DNA of 64,000 nt from Pyrodictium sp. (GCA_013540595.1 JABXKE010000002.1:1262001-1326000), one strand, 5' to 3'; counted from the first letter of the stretch, positions 1-8,857 are shown. The notes: generated by a model from the sequence alone, not told the origin. A program made the numbers and translations.

Positions 1-2
1 TG

Positions 3-455
3 TACAGTCGTGGTGAGATACCGGGCGCAGTCTATCATGAGCTACGAAAGAAGCTCAGCACAAGCTTAGATAGACTTAGGGATGAAGCCAAGAAGCTAAA
101 AAGCATGCTAACTGAGAGGCTACACGAGATAGAGGACAACAACCTTAAGCTTGACAGAGCAATAGCAAACCTCAAAGTAAGCTATCTAGCAGGTGAGATA
201 TCAGAGAAAGCCTATAAGGTAGCGATTGAGAGGTTACGCAGCGCTAAGGATAGCAACTCAAAAGAGGTTGAAGATATAAAGGCTGTAAAATCAAAGGTTG
301 ATGCGCTAGAGAGTGGTGCAATATCGATAACTAAGTCAGAGACAAAGATAGAGAAGCACGAGGAGAAAGTAGAGAACAAACCTGCAAAGAAGGAGGAAAA
401 GATACCAGGACTAGAATCCATACAACCCATACCAGTCAAGCTCATAGAGGGCTAA
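3..455 (+). CDS. cdvA: CdvA cell division protein, 3' part
   Basis: The reading frame is open from the left edge (base 3), so the 5' part of the gene, including the expected N-terminal PRC-barrel domain, lies outside the window. The visible part is a charged coiled coil with the phrases GEIPGAVYHELRKKL and SYLAGEISEKAY. A Lys/Glu-rich linker follows, ending in PIPVKLIEG. CdvA proteins of Sulfolobus have the same layout: coiled coil, linker, and a C-terminal peptide that binds the winged helix of the ESCRT-III protein CdvB. CdvA would recruit the division machinery to the mid-cell membrane. The next gene is convergent, so no cdvB follows directly. Family assignment is from recognised motifs; 150 residues are visible. 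Confidence 0.8.
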   Translation, partial: YSRGEIPGAVYHELRKKLSTSLDRLRDEAKKLKSMLTERLHEIEDNNLKLDRAIANLKVSYLAGEISEKAYKVAIERLRSAKDSNSKEVEDIKAVKSKVDALESGAISITKSETKIEKHEEKVENKPAKKEEKIPGLESIQPIPVKLIEG

Positions 456-522
456 AGACATCTTAAACATCCTTTAATCTTGTCTTCGATGCAGTAAACT
501 GCAACATAATTTGTGTACTACT

Positions 523-1257
523 CTAGAGGAATAGTACTGTGTGATCGTAGGGTACTACTACACCCCTAGGAGCCTTTTTCAGGCGGGTTAACTCCTTCAT
601 ACTTGCTTCTGAGAAGTGTGTTAACACTAGTAAAGAGCCTGGCCTCATATGGTCTTTCAAACTTATAGCTTGTGATATAGTCATGTGCCCAGTCTGTATT
701 GCTACATCTTCTAATCCACTAGGTAGTGTAGCCTCAACTATCGCTATATCAGCCTCTTTTATAACGCTTACGAGGTTCTTGTTTAGTGCGGTATCTGAAC
801 TGTAGTAAACTACTACGTCTTTATCACTGATAATAACACCGTAACATGGCACTGCATGCTGAGACTTAACTAGACGAGCCTTATCCGATAATGGCGACTC
901 GCTTAGCCTTGTAATTCTCGCCTTATCAACTATGCTACGTGGAAGACTCTCAGTGAGGACTCTTGCAGCGTTGTCTAGCACCTCGTCTGGCACCACGATC
1001 GTTGGGAATCTACAATGCTCCTCAATAGCTTGAACTGCCAAGTCGAAGATGCCGCTCCAATGATCGAGGTGGAGATGACTTACATATACTGCATCTATGT
1101 CGCATGCAGAGAGGCCTCTTTCACGTAACCTAGCCCCGCAGCCAGGCCCTGCGTCGAGTAGTATCGTGTTATCGCTTGTCTCTAGTAATGTACAGTTCTG
1201 CGCGCGTCCAGGGACACCACCCGCACCACTGGTTCCCAAGAAGGTGATGCGCACCAT
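523..1257 (-). CDS. Metallo-beta-lactamase fold hydrolase, RNase Z-like
   Basis: A 244-residue single-domain metallohydrolase. The N-terminus has the typical FLGTSGAGGVPG strand-turn. The metal motif HLHLDH is at residues 61-66, with further ligand candidates in GHM, the SSDT segment and LTHFS. This matches RNase Z/ElaC-like phosphodiesterases, though the long flexible arm of true tRNase Z is not apparent, so the substrate is unknown. The frame stays open much further upstream, but that stretch is antisense to the neighbouring amidohydrolase. I place the start at ATG 1257, which has GGAGGGG about 8 bases ahead of it. That ribosome site lies inside the remnant of the amidohydrolase, so the promoter region appears to have been replaced by a rearrangement. 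Confidence 0.85.
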   Translation of the reverse strand: MVRITFLGTSGAGGVPGRAQNCTLLETSDNTILLDAGPGCGARLRERGLSACDIDAVYVSHLHLDHWSGIFDLAVQAIEEHCRFPTIVVPDEVLDNAARVLTESLPRSIVDKARITRLSESPLSDKARLVKSQHAVPCYGVIISDKDVVVYYSSDTALNKNLVSVIKEADIAIVEATLPSGLEDVAIQTGHMTISQAISLKDHMRPGSLLVLTHFSEASMKELTRLKKAPRGVVVPYDHTVLFL

Positions 1258-2241
1258 GGTGAGGCCCCTCCTACTAGTAGCTATGGTCGTGACACTAATG
1301 AGTCCACTGAGCCTGTCACCCCGCATCTTAGGGCTTTGGATGGCGTGAAGAGTGATGATGAGGGCTTCTATGAGGCTTTGAGCCATGGCGTGACTGTTGT
1401 AGGGGTTCTTCCGGGGAGTGCTAATCCTATTGGCGGGCTTGGGGTCGCGATGAAGACTTTTGGCCGGCATAAGCTTGACATGGTTGTTAGGGAGCCTATA
1501 GGGTTGAAGATGGCTTTTGGCGAGAACCCCAAGAGGGTTCACGGGCTCGAGAACAAGCGTAGTCCTGCGACGAGGATGGCTGTTGCTGGCTTGATAAGGG
1601 AGTGGCTTACCAAGGCTCAGAACTATATGAGGAAGAAGGAGTTGTTCCGTGACCAGCCAGAGAAGCTCCCCGACAAGGATCTAAGGCTTGAAGCACTGGA
1701 GCTCCTGCTCCGCGGCGAGATCCCAGCGCGTGCCCACGCACACATGGCTGACGACATTCTTACTGCGCTACGGATAGCTGACGAGTTCGGATACAGGATA
1801 GTCCTCGACCACTGTACTGAGTGCCACCGAATAGCCGAGGTCATAGCCGAGAAGAAGGTACTAGCAGTCGTGGGGCCACTGATAACGTCGAAGTACAAGG
1901 TCGAGTTGCGTAACCGCACAACTGAGACCCCCGGAATACTGGCAAGGCACGGCGTCAAAGTCGCCATAACTACTGACCACCCCGTAGTCCCCATAAAGCT
2001 CCTACCAGTAGAGGCCGCTATAGCGATACGCGACGGGCTAAGTTTCGAAGAGGCACTTAGGGCGGTCACTATAAATGCTGCAGAGGTACTAGGGGTAGCC
2101 GATAGGCTTGGGAGCATAGAGCCAGGCAAAGACGGGGACCTAGTGGTCTTGAACGGGCCGCCATTCCGCCTAGAAACCAGGGTGGTATACACAATAGTAA
2201 ACGGCAAAATAGCATACAGTGTAGAGGAGGCAAGGAAATAG
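1258..2241 (+). pseudogene. Amidohydrolase (imidazolonepropionase-like), 5' truncated
   Basis: The protein has the C-terminal four fifths of a metal-dependent amidohydrolase. It keeps TEPVTPHLRALDG, the LPGSANPIGG turn, the metal or catalytic histidines in AHAHMADD and LDHCTECHR, the catalytic Asp in TTDHPV, and the closing GSIEPGKDGDLVVL strand. The first 60-70 residues are missing, including the first beta strand and the HxH motif that binds metal. Family-like sequence can be followed upstream of the first possible start (TTG 1336) in the same frame to about 1258, with no initiation codon preceded by a ribosome site. It stops exactly where the divergent MBL gene begins. I infer a deletion that removed the 5' end. 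The remaining codons are intact, so the event looks recent. Activity is unlikely without HxH. Confidence 0.8.
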
Positions 2242-2461
2242 TCAATAGTATAGCTCCACTATCCCTTGCTAGTCGCTGGCGGGAAGTGCTTGCGCTTTAG
2301 GAAGCCCAGCCCTTTCTGTATTAAAGCCACAGTCTTAGGCTATGCCTGGAGGCTACGACTACGCGTTGTGCCTTGCTGGCCGCTCATTGTAGCCTCATGC
2401 TTGCTGCGTGGTAGCTGGTATTAAACGTGTTTTGGGTCATAGTTTTGTGGGGTGCCCAGTA

Positions 2462-2911
2462 TTGGTTAATGTAGACATTCTCTTAGAGCTACTTAGGGGC
2501 TCTAGGGTTAGAGTTGTCGAGCTTAGAAAGCCCAGGATAAGGGAGATGTTCAACTATGAACTATTGTTCGGCGGGAAACATCTTGCCTTCATGAGGGTTT
2601 TCAAGGGGAGGCCGCCATATTACCGGGGCTGGATCGAGTTTTACACTATAAACTGGGAGGATGCAATAAGGCATGGTCTTGACAGGGTATTGGCCCGCGC
2701 TGCCTATGAGGCGTTAGAGCGTAATGAGACAATATTCTTCGAGTATGTAGGTGATAACGATACGCTGAAGAGCCTTGAGAGGGGTGTTAGGCCAGAGGAG
2801 ACACGGCTTGGCAGGATTCTAGTTGAGGCTGGCTTTAAGGGTCTTGTAGACATGTATTATCCTGAAGGCTTCATGGAGGGTGGCCCTAAGCTACGCGGGT
2901 ATAAGGGCTAG
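2462..2911 (+). CDS. Conserved archaeal protein, possibly DUF1122
   Basis: A soluble alpha/beta protein of about 149 residues. It has an aromatic stretch near YYRGWIEFYTINWED and an acidic FFEYVGDNDTL segment. It resembles the DUF1122 family of archaeal proteins, related to acetyltransferase folds, but I rely on memory of the family and cannot confirm it. The frame is open from GTG 2408, which has no ribosome site. TTG 2462 has GGGGTG seven bases upstream and a TATA-like TTATTAAAC stretch about 40 bases before it, so I prefer it. The gene lies just upstream of the methyltransferase at 2929 and may be cotranscribed with it. No enzymatic role can be assigned. Confidence 0.6.
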   Translation: MVNVDILLELLRGSRVRVVELRKPRIREMFNYELLFGGKHLAFMRVFKGRPPYYRGWIEFYTINWEDAIRHGLDRVLARAAYEALERNETIFFEYVGDNDTLKSLERGVRPEETRLGRILVEAGFKGLVDMYYPEGFMEGGPKLRGYKG

Positions 2912-2928
2912 CTGGGCTGCTGGACTAG

Positions 2929-4197
2929 TTGAAGGGTTGCATAGTCTTGGGCTTACAGGTTGAGAGAAGACATGTGAAGGCTTTCTTGGAGGTTTTGGAG
3001 TGGTCTGAGCACTATAAGCCGTTCCAGGTTGTTAAGAGGAGAGTTATGGCTAGGTATGGCTTGCTAGGCTCTAGTTATGACAGAGTGTTTACTGCTATAC
3101 TCTATAGGCTCTATAGGATGCAAGGCATACTGGATAGAGTTGTGGCTGAGAGAACCGGCTTGAGGCCAGAGAGGCTCCCCGCGGCTCTCCGTCAGGCTCT
3201 GCGGCTCTCTGCTCTCCTCGCCTTGACTGGTTCGGGGAAGACGAGGGATTTTGATGAGAAGCTCGTTGAGAGTGTTGCAAGGATTATAGCTGCGCGTTTT
3301 GGCCCGAGTGAGTCAAGGCTTGTCGTGGGCTTGTACCGTGACCTATTATCTAGGCCGTGGGCGCCGAGGGATAACCTGGAGAGGATGGAGTTTGAGCTAA
3401 TGCTCCCAAGGATAGTCATAGAGAGATTAGAGAGGCTCTTGGGCCCGGATGGTGTTAAGAGGTTTGCAGAAGCTGTAAATGTCTCACAGCCTCTTCTCGG
3501 CTTGAGGGTTAACCGGCTGAAAGCAAGTGTTGGAGAAGTCCTTAGGGAGCTGGAGAGGGCTGGTGTAGAAGCATGGCCTAGCGAGAGGGTTCCATGGCAC
3601 ATTGTTTATAGGGGCTCACTGAACTATAGCAAGTTTAAGCCGCTCATAGAGGGTAAGGCTGTGCCACAGGATGAGGCTAGTGCTGCTGCAGGCTTTATCC
3701 TAGGAGCTAGGCAGGGCGAGCTTGTGGCTGATCTCTGTGCTGCGCCCGGCGGGAAGACTACGCATCTGGCCGAGTTATCTTATAATGGGGCTATGATAGT
3801 TGCCCTCGAGATTTACTCTGATCGTATGGCTAGACTTGTAGAGTTAGCGATTAGGACTACGACCATAACGTCAATATACCCCGTCATAGGCGACGCACTA
3901 CGTGCATCAGCATTACTTCCACGAGAAAGGTTTGACCGTGTACTCCTCGACCCGCCATGCAGTAGTACGGGTGCAATAGCCAAGCACCCCGACGCAAGGT
4001 GGAGGCTTACAGAAGAGAAGCTTGCTAGGCTCGTGGAGAACCAGAAGAGGATGCTAGCCCAAGCAGTAGAACTCCTCAGACCAGGAGGCCGGCTACTCTA
4101 CACGACATGTAGTGTGCTGCCAGAGGAAGGAGAAGAGGTTGTGGAATGGATTCTCCAGCAGAGAGCGAGTGCTGAGAGTATAGCATTATACGTGTGA
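2929..4197 (+). CDS. RNA m5C methyltransferase (NOL1/NOP2/Sun, RsmB-like), 3' truncated
   Basis: This enzyme would transfer methyl from SAM to cytosine C5 in tRNA or rRNA. Residues 15-130 look like a NusB-type helical domain. The Rossmann catalytic domain follows, with the SAM loop DLCAAPGGKTTHLAEL, the catalytic motif IV DPPCSSTG and motif VI TTCSVLPEEGEE. Both catalytic cysteines are present. Homology fades at EEVVEWILQQR (about 4153). The usual end of the family, a further strand and the G(D/Q)GFF(I/A) segment, is absent. Instead, the last dozen codons are antisense to the remnant of the ATPase gene. The C-terminal 50-70 residues therefore seem lost. The start is uncertain; TTG 2929 is used. 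Confidence 0.8.
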   Translation: MKGCIVLGLQVERRHVKAFLEVLEWSEHYKPFQVVKRRVMARYGLLGSSYDRVFTAILYRLYRMQGILDRVVAERTGLRPERLPAALRQALRLSALLALTGSGKTRDFDEKLVESVARIIAARFGPSESRLVVGLYRDLLSRPWAPRDNLERMEFELMLPRIVIERLERLLGPDGVKRFAEAVNVSQPLLGLRVNRLKASVGEVLRELERAGVEAWPSERVPWHIVYRGSLNYSKFKPLIEGKAVPQDEASAAAGFILGARQGELVADLCAAPGGKTTHLAELSYNGAMIVALEIYSDRMARLVELAIRTTTITSIYPVIGDALRASALLPRERFDRVLLDPPCSSTGAIAKHPDARWRLTEEKLARLVENQKRMLAQAVELLRPGGRLLYTTCSVLPEEGEEVVEWILQQRASAESIALYV

Positions 4198-4940
4198 GGA
4201 TCCCGAAACTCTTCTCTCAGCAGTAGATCCTTCTCTGTGAGGAGTGGTGCTCCAGGACTAGTAATAAGCTCCTCTACGGCCTCACCAACTCTCTTCTTGC
4301 CGCGCACAAGGCACAAGTAGTATGGTATACCTCCCACTAGAGCATAAATCCTGACCCTGTCCTCGGGAGGCATACTGGGCACTATTCGCCTAACATAGGT
4401 ATACCTCAAGGGCTCAAGCTTTATCCTCGTAGAGGCTCTCCCGTAGAGGGGTGCTCCTCCCCCAAGCACGTTGTTCTCCATGACCCCTACAAGACTACCA
4501 GTCACCACTACTAGGAGCCTCGTACTGGTAAGCCTATGGTCAACAAATTCTTGGAGTTCACTGAGAACCCTAGAACTACTCCTAGCCCAATAGGTAAACT
4601 CATCTATCACTACTACAACGTTTCCCTTCCTAGCCACTAGCTCGAGTAGGTCACCGAGAGTACTCGGCCTCAACCTAGCGAGCAAGGGGTCACCAAGCTG
4701 TTTTGAAGCAGCCTCAGCCATTCTCGCCAAGTTATACTCGTGGCTTGCCAAATGAGCTAGGTAGTATACACTCTTCAGACTCCTCCTTTTAGCCCATTCA
4801 ACTACCATTCTTGTCTTGCCGACACGGCGCCTCCCATAGACTACTACGAGCCCAGGCCTTCTAGCCCATGCACGATCAAGAGCTTCTATCTCAGCTGAGC
4901 GGTTGACAAAGGGGCAGACACTGCTCATTCTGCCAGGCAC
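4098..4940 (-). pseudogene. Archaeal ATPase (PF01637 type), 3' half lost
   Basis: The N-terminal AAA-type module is intact. It has the FVNRSAEIEALDRAW entry motif, Walker A GRRRVGKTR, Walker B VVVIDEFTYW and the sensor VVTGS, followed by LVGGIPYYL and the LLREEFRDPHTYNAIL helix. Full members are 350-450 residues and continue with a winged helix and a DUF234 nuclease-like domain. Here real homology ends at NAILSALA (about 4157). The remaining codons are antisense of the methyltransferase gene, so the protein has lost its C-terminal half. These ATPases are typical of mobile or toxin-like loci in Crenarchaeota. A TATA-like TATTTAACT lies upstream of the ATG at 4940. A second, decayed member of the family lies at 61126-62589. 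Confidence 0.8.
4150..4160. other. Tail-to-tail truncation junction
   Basis: Homology to the plus-strand methyltransferase stops, and homology to the minus-strand ATPase begins, within about ten bases here. Both genes lack their 3' ends. A deletion of the intervening DNA, or an assembly join, explains this more simply than two independent truncations. Confidence 0.65.
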
Positions 4941-5118
4941 CTAAAGTATACTACTCTAGACGCCAGTTAAATACTGTGTGTAGTAGGACACAAATCCTTT
5001 AAGGCCTAGTTCCTAAAGAGCCAAGAACATAGCTCCATGTTACAGGCACACGATGAGGTAAACCTAGCCCTCCACTATGTAGGTCTCGTGGTAGCTGTTG
5101 AGTGTAGGGTTGGAGGAG

Positions 5119-5946
5119 ATGGTTCTAGGGTATGTGTATCTAGTTGTGGCTGCTACTCTATGGGGGACTATTGGTGTAGCCTACAAGCTTGGCCTACAGG
5201 CGGGGGCAGACTATGAGTGGCTTATTGTTGGTCGTCCACTCCTCGCAGCGTTGTTGGCCTCTGTACATATGGTGGCTGAGCGGAGAAGGCCTGGCATGTG
5301 GAGTATAGCTATTGGAGTCTTTGCCCTTGGCCCGCTATACGTATTCTACCCACAGGCTGTAGCTAGAGTTGGTGCAGGCCTAGCAAGTGTGCTCTTATAC
5401 ACTGCCCCAATATGGGTCAACATAGCCTCCTACAAGGCTCTTGGCGAGCCACTCACATCGGAGAAGATAGTAGCACTATTCCTTGGCGTTACTGGTGTAG
5501 TACTCATATCAGTGCCTGGCAGGCTAATAGTCCTTGAGCCCCTCGGGCTACTCCTAGGGCTAGCCTCTAGCGCCTCATACTCACTATACATACTCCTAGC
5601 AAGAAAAGCCATGGTACAGGGCGTACCAGTAATTGAAGCATCCATAAACCCAATACTCTTCGCGGCACCAGCGACACTTCTCACAGTGCACCCAGACAAG
5701 CCTCCAACACTCCTAGAAGCACCATACATGCTATACCTAGCAGTAGCCTGCACTATACTCCCATACTACCTCCACGTAAAAGGCCTAAAACACGTAGAGG
5801 CAGGGAAAGCATCAATAGTGAGTCTTGCCGAGCCACTAGTAGCACTAGCCCTCGCTTACATACTGCTAGGCGAGAAACTGACCACACCACAACTCCTAGG
5901 ATCAACACTAGTACTGGCTGCCATAACACTGACCATAAACAAGTAG
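5119..5946 (+). CDS. EamA/DMT family transporter
   Basis: A hydrophobic protein of about 275 residues with roughly ten membrane helices in two EamA repeats. The repeats begin at LGYVYLVVAATLWGTIGVAYK and at LGLLLGLASSASYSLYILLARK. This is the size and plan of drug/metabolite exporters; the substrate cannot be told. The C-terminal repeat has the usual ASIVSLAEPLVALALAYILLGE. The frame opens at TTG 5098, but ATG 5119 starts right at the first helix, so it is preferred; GGAGG sits only two bases before it, so the choice is uncertain. A TATA-like CCTTTAAGG lies near 4996. The gene converges on the por operon. Confidence 0.8.
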   Translation: MVLGYVYLVVAATLWGTIGVAYKLGLQAGADYEWLIVGRPLLAALLASVHMVAERRRPGMWSIAIGVFALGPLYVFYPQAVARVGAGLASVLLYTAPIWVNIASYKALGEPLTSEKIVALFLGVTGVVLISVPGRLIVLEPLGLLLGLASSASYSLYILLARKAMVQGVPVIEASINPILFAAPATLLTVHPDKPPTLLEAPYMLYLAVACTILPYYLHVKGLKHVEAGKASIVSLAEPLVALALAYILLGEKLTTPQLLGSTLVLAAITLTINK

Positions 5947-5984
5947 AGCATGACTAGTGTCGGCTGTCCCTCGCCATCCCCATC

Positions 5985-6012
5985 CCCCGCACCCCCCTCA
6001 CAGGGTGCGGGG
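5985..6012. terminator. GC-rich hairpin between convergent genes
   Basis: A perfect 10 bp stem (CCCCGCACCC with GGGTGCGGGG) and an 8-base loop, 38 bases past the EamA stop. It shares its core CCCCCCTCACAGGG with a second hairpin at 6183-6198. The 317-base gap 5947-6263 holds no gene. Terminator, processing site or repeat element are all possible; archaeal termination does not need hairpins. Confidence 0.4.
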
Positions 6013-6182
6013 TGGGGCGGCCCATCAGAGGCTGCAGCCTCCCTCATCCATGGATAAGAGGGGAGGAGAGTGTAGTGTGGACAGGTAGTATTAAGGCTTA
6101 GCACGCATACAGTAGAGCGGCACGTATGAGTAAACTGTGTATTTTGCTAATAAACAGTCTTGGTGGGCTCGGGGCGCGGCCT

Positions 6183-6198
6183 CCCCCCTCATAGGGGG
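6183..6198. repeat. Second copy of the CCCCCCTCAYAGGG hairpin core
   Basis: A 5 bp C/G stem around TCATA. Thirteen of fourteen bases match the core of the hairpin at 5992-6005, 191 bases away. It lies between the convergent EamA gene and porB. Confidence 0.45.
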
Positions 6199-6263
6199 TC
6201 GGTTGTCCGGCAGAGCTTCCTCACAGCCCCATACTAGAAGTCTAAAACATGTAGTGGGAGGGT

Positions 6264-7169
6264 TTAGAGGTCACCCTGTGCTCTGAGTATAGCAGTGATC
6301 TCTCTCCAGTTCTCTTCTATTTCCTTCTTAAGCTCTTCTAGATCTTTGTCTGTGAGGTGACGGAACCTGCCCTGTAGCTTGATGTATTCTTCTAGTGGCT
6401 TCCTCTTGGACGGGTCTACTAGCTTGTTGCTTGGCGGGTTGAGTCTTAGCTTGCCGTTCTCGTACTCGTAGAGTATCCATGCTCCTGTCTCGACTGCTAA
6501 TTGTGCTATCTTGACTGTTAGTCCTGGGTCAAATCTCCACCCTACTGGGCATGGCGCGTGGAGGTGTATGTACTTGAATCCCTTTATGCTCGCCGCCTTC
6601 TTGAGCTTGGATATGAAGTCCCATGGATACCCTATGCTAGCTGTTGCAACGTATGGCACACGGTGGGCAGCAACTATCTGTGGTAGTGGCTTCTTCCTGC
6701 CAGGATTGCCTCGGTGCGTTGTCGTGGTCCATGCGCCGTGTGGTGTTAGGCTACTACGCTGTATCCCAGTATTCATGTATGCCTCGTTGTCTACACAGAT
6801 GTAGATGAAGTCTTCTCCCCTTTCAGCAGCCCCGCTGAGTGCTTGCAAGCCTATGTCAGCAGTGCCTCCATCGCCAGCCCACACAACAACAATGTCGTCT
6901 TTGCCACGTATCCTTAATGCTCTAGAGAGGCCACTCGCAGCTGAGGCGGCGGCAGCGAAGACGATGTTGAGTACCGGCATGCTAGTACCCTGGCGAGGCC
7001 ACAAGCCCTGTATCACAGAGGTACAGCCAGCTGGTACTACTAGTGTGGCCTTCTCACCTAGTGCCATACTGACAAACTTTAACCCAATATTCTCTGGGCA
7101 CCCTGGACACGCGGCGTTACCAGGCATTATGTAGTTCTTCTTGGGTAGAGCCTTAACGTTAAACGCCAT
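6264..7169 (-). CDS. porB: Pyruvate/2-oxoacid:ferredoxin oxidoreductase, beta subunit
   Basis: The 301-residue beta subunit binds thiamine diphosphate and one 4Fe-4S cluster. It carries CPGCPEN at 21-27, further cluster cysteine candidates in AGCTS and APCPVGW, and the ThDP motif GDGGTADIG (99-107) with NEAYMNTG (128-135). With PorA, PorG and PorD it oxidises pyruvate or related 2-oxoacids to acyl-CoA with reduction of ferredoxin in the cytoplasm. It is the last gene of porG-D-A-B, 20 bases after porA. Length and motifs are normal. Pyruvate is the likely substrate by gene order (G-D-A-B), but other 2-oxoacids cannot be excluded. Confidence 0.9.
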   Translation of the reverse strand: MAFNVKALPKKNYIMPGNAACPGCPENIGLKFVSMALGEKATLVVPAGCTSVIQGLWPRQGTSMPVLNIVFAAAASAASGLSRALRIRGKDDIVVVWAGDGGTADIGLQALSGAAERGEDFIYICVDNEAYMNTGIQRSSLTPHGAWTTTTHRGNPGRKKPLPQIVAAHRVPYVATASIGYPWDFISKLKKAASIKGFKYIHLHAPCPVGWRFDPGLTVKIAQLAVETGAWILYEYENGKLRLNPPSNKLVDPSKRKPLEEYIKLQGRFRHLTDKDLEELKKEIEENWREITAILRAQGDL

Positions 7170-7189
7170 CCTGCACCACCTCTACATAC

Positions 7190-8488
7190 TCAAGTCTTCT
7201 TAGACCATAACTCTTCGAGGAGCTTATTCACATGCCTTGGAGTCTTCCTCGTTGGGAGAGGCCCAGGCTTCATGGGGTAAAACTCGCCCAGATGATACCA
7301 TAGAGCTGGCACATACACTCTACCCTTCTCCTCAACAAGACCAGCCACGTGCTCAGCTATCTTCACCATGTCCTCATAGTTCACGTCTACGCCGCCAACA
7401 CCAGCAAGTACACCAACCATGCTAGGCTTTGCTTCTAGCGCACTGCTAACCTCGAGGAATACTGGTCCAGCATAGCCAAAGCTTATACTCCTATCAAGCA
7501 CTATTACAGCCTTCTTCTCTAGCCCATACTCCCTAAGCTCATCCCATGGGAATGGCCTTATCCACCTTAGCCGTAGAGCGCCAAACCTTAAGCCCTTCTC
7601 TCTCAGAGCGTCAACAGCTATCTTGGCGTCGCCCATCCACGAGCCAATACCTACGAACAAGTAGTCAGCATCACTACACTTGTAGCACTCCACAAGACTA
7701 CTATAGTCCCTACCAGTGAGCTTACCATACTCCCTTCCAGCCTCCTCTATGACTCTACGCGCCTCCCTCATACTCTCATGCATATCCATGCGGTGCTCTT
7801 CGAATGCCTCGTCTGGTATAATGTTACCCATGGCTATTGGTGCTCCAGACTCAATAGTGTACGGCTGCCTCCTAGGAGGCAAGAACTCGTCTACAAGCTC
7901 CTGGTCTGGAACCTCTACAGGCTCGACAGTATGGCTCAATATGAACCCGTCAAGTCCCACTATGCCTGGCAGATAGACTCTTGGGTCCTCGGTCACACGG
8001 AACATCATTACTGTAAGGTCTAGCGCCTCCTGGTTATTCTCAGCCATAGCTATAAGCCAGCCTGTATCCCTCGTGGAGAGTATGTCGGAGTGCTCAACAT
8101 GGATATTCCATGGGGCCCCAATAGCCCTAGTCACAACAGCCATAACTACTGGTATACGGCTCCCTGCAGCCCACCACAAGACCTCGTACATGTACACTAA
8201 TCCATGACTGCTAGTAGCAGTAAAAGCCCTCACACCACCAACAGCAGCACCGTAAGTTGCAGCCAAAGCACTGTGCTCACTCTCAACATGAATCATCTCA
8301 GCATCCATCTCACCCTTTGATATGAGTTCATCGATCTTCTCAACGATAATCGTCTGAGGAGTTATAGGGTACGCTGCTACGACCTTGACACGTGAAAGCT
8401 TAACAGCGTAGGCAACAGCATCATTGCCACGCATAGGTATTACAGTTCCACGCCTTACCCCGGTCTTCTCTTCTGCTTCAAGAGCCAA
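7190..8488 (-). CDS. porA: Pyruvate/2-oxoacid:ferredoxin oxidoreductase, alpha subunit
   Basis: A 432-residue alpha subunit. The N-terminal pyrimidine-binding domain has MRGNDAVAYAVKLS, AAYPITPQT and the glutamate in HVESEHSALAATYGAAVGG. Next comes TATSSHGLVYMYE, a well-conserved substrate pocket segment. The C-terminal domain II carries DYLFVGIGSWMGDAK and LRWIRPFPWDELR. The protein forms the catalytic core with PorB. It follows porD by 23 bases and precedes porB by 20. Length and motifs fit archaeal PorA; no anomalies are seen. Confidence 0.92.
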   Translation of the reverse strand: MALEAEEKTGVRRGTVIPMRGNDAVAYAVKLSRVKVVAAYPITPQTIIVEKIDELISKGEMDAEMIHVESEHSALAATYGAAVGGVRAFTATSSHGLVYMYEVLWWAAGSRIPVVMAVVTRAIGAPWNIHVEHSDILSTRDTGWLIAMAENNQEALDLTVMMFRVTEDPRVYLPGIVGLDGFILSHTVEPVEVPDQELVDEFLPPRRQPYTIESGAPIAMGNIIPDEAFEEHRMDMHESMREARRVIEEAGREYGKLTGRDYSSLVECYKCSDADYLFVGIGSWMGDAKIAVDALREKGLRFGALRLRWIRPFPWDELREYGLEKKAVIVLDRSISFGYAGPVFLEVSSALEAKPSMVGVLAGVGGVDVNYEDMVKIAEHVAGLVEEKGRVYVPALWYHLGEFYPMKPGPLPTRKTPRHVNKLLEELWSKKT

Positions 8489-8511
8489 GACTCCTACACC
8501 CCCATAACAAG

Positions 8512-8856
8512 TCAGGATTGTGATATAAACTTAGACTCATCAACCATCTCAATAGCATTAACAGGGCAGACGTTAGCGCATATACCACAGCCCTTACAGT
8601 ACTCATAATCTATCGACGCTACATCCTGTCCCCGAGGCCCAGCCTTCTCCCTCATTATGATAGTGTTGTCTGGGCAGTAGAGCCAGCACATGTAACAACC
8701 AATACACTTCTCAGCATTCACCACCGGGCGCTGTGTACGCCACGAACCCGTACGCCCCATGCTCCCAGGCGCAGCAACGCTCAAGGGATAGAAGTGGTCT
8801 CCAGGCTCAACCACAAGCACATCCTTCCTACTCGGAGAAGAACCCGCCAAGACCAT
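8512..8856 (-). CDS. porD: Pyruvate:ferredoxin oxidoreductase delta subunit (2x4Fe-4S ferredoxin)
   Basis: A 114-residue ferredoxin-like subunit. Cysteines 51, 54, 57 and 61 and cysteines 87, 90, 93 and 97 form two CxxCxxCxxxC motifs for two 4Fe-4S clusters, which pass electrons from the catalytic core to external ferredoxin. The frame is open 17 codons further upstream, but ATG 8856 has GAGGTGAG directly ahead of it and begins one base past the porG stop. The upstream codons overlap porG, so 8856 is the supported start. The N-terminal 45 residues (Arg/Pro/Gly-rich) are typical of crenarchaeal PorD. Confidence 0.9.
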   Translation of the reverse strand: MVLAGSSPSRKDVLVVEPGDHFYPLSVAAPGSMGRTGSWRTQRPVVNAEKCIGCYMCWLYCPDNTIIMREKAGPRGQDVASIDYEYCKGCGICANVCPVNAIEMVDESKFISQS

Positions 8857-8857
8857 C

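Noticed and set aside
1258-1542. N-terminal extension of the MBL frame beyond ATG 1257
   Set aside because: It is antisense to the amidohydrolase and not protein-like; the ATG at 1257 has a ribosome site and a family-typical start.
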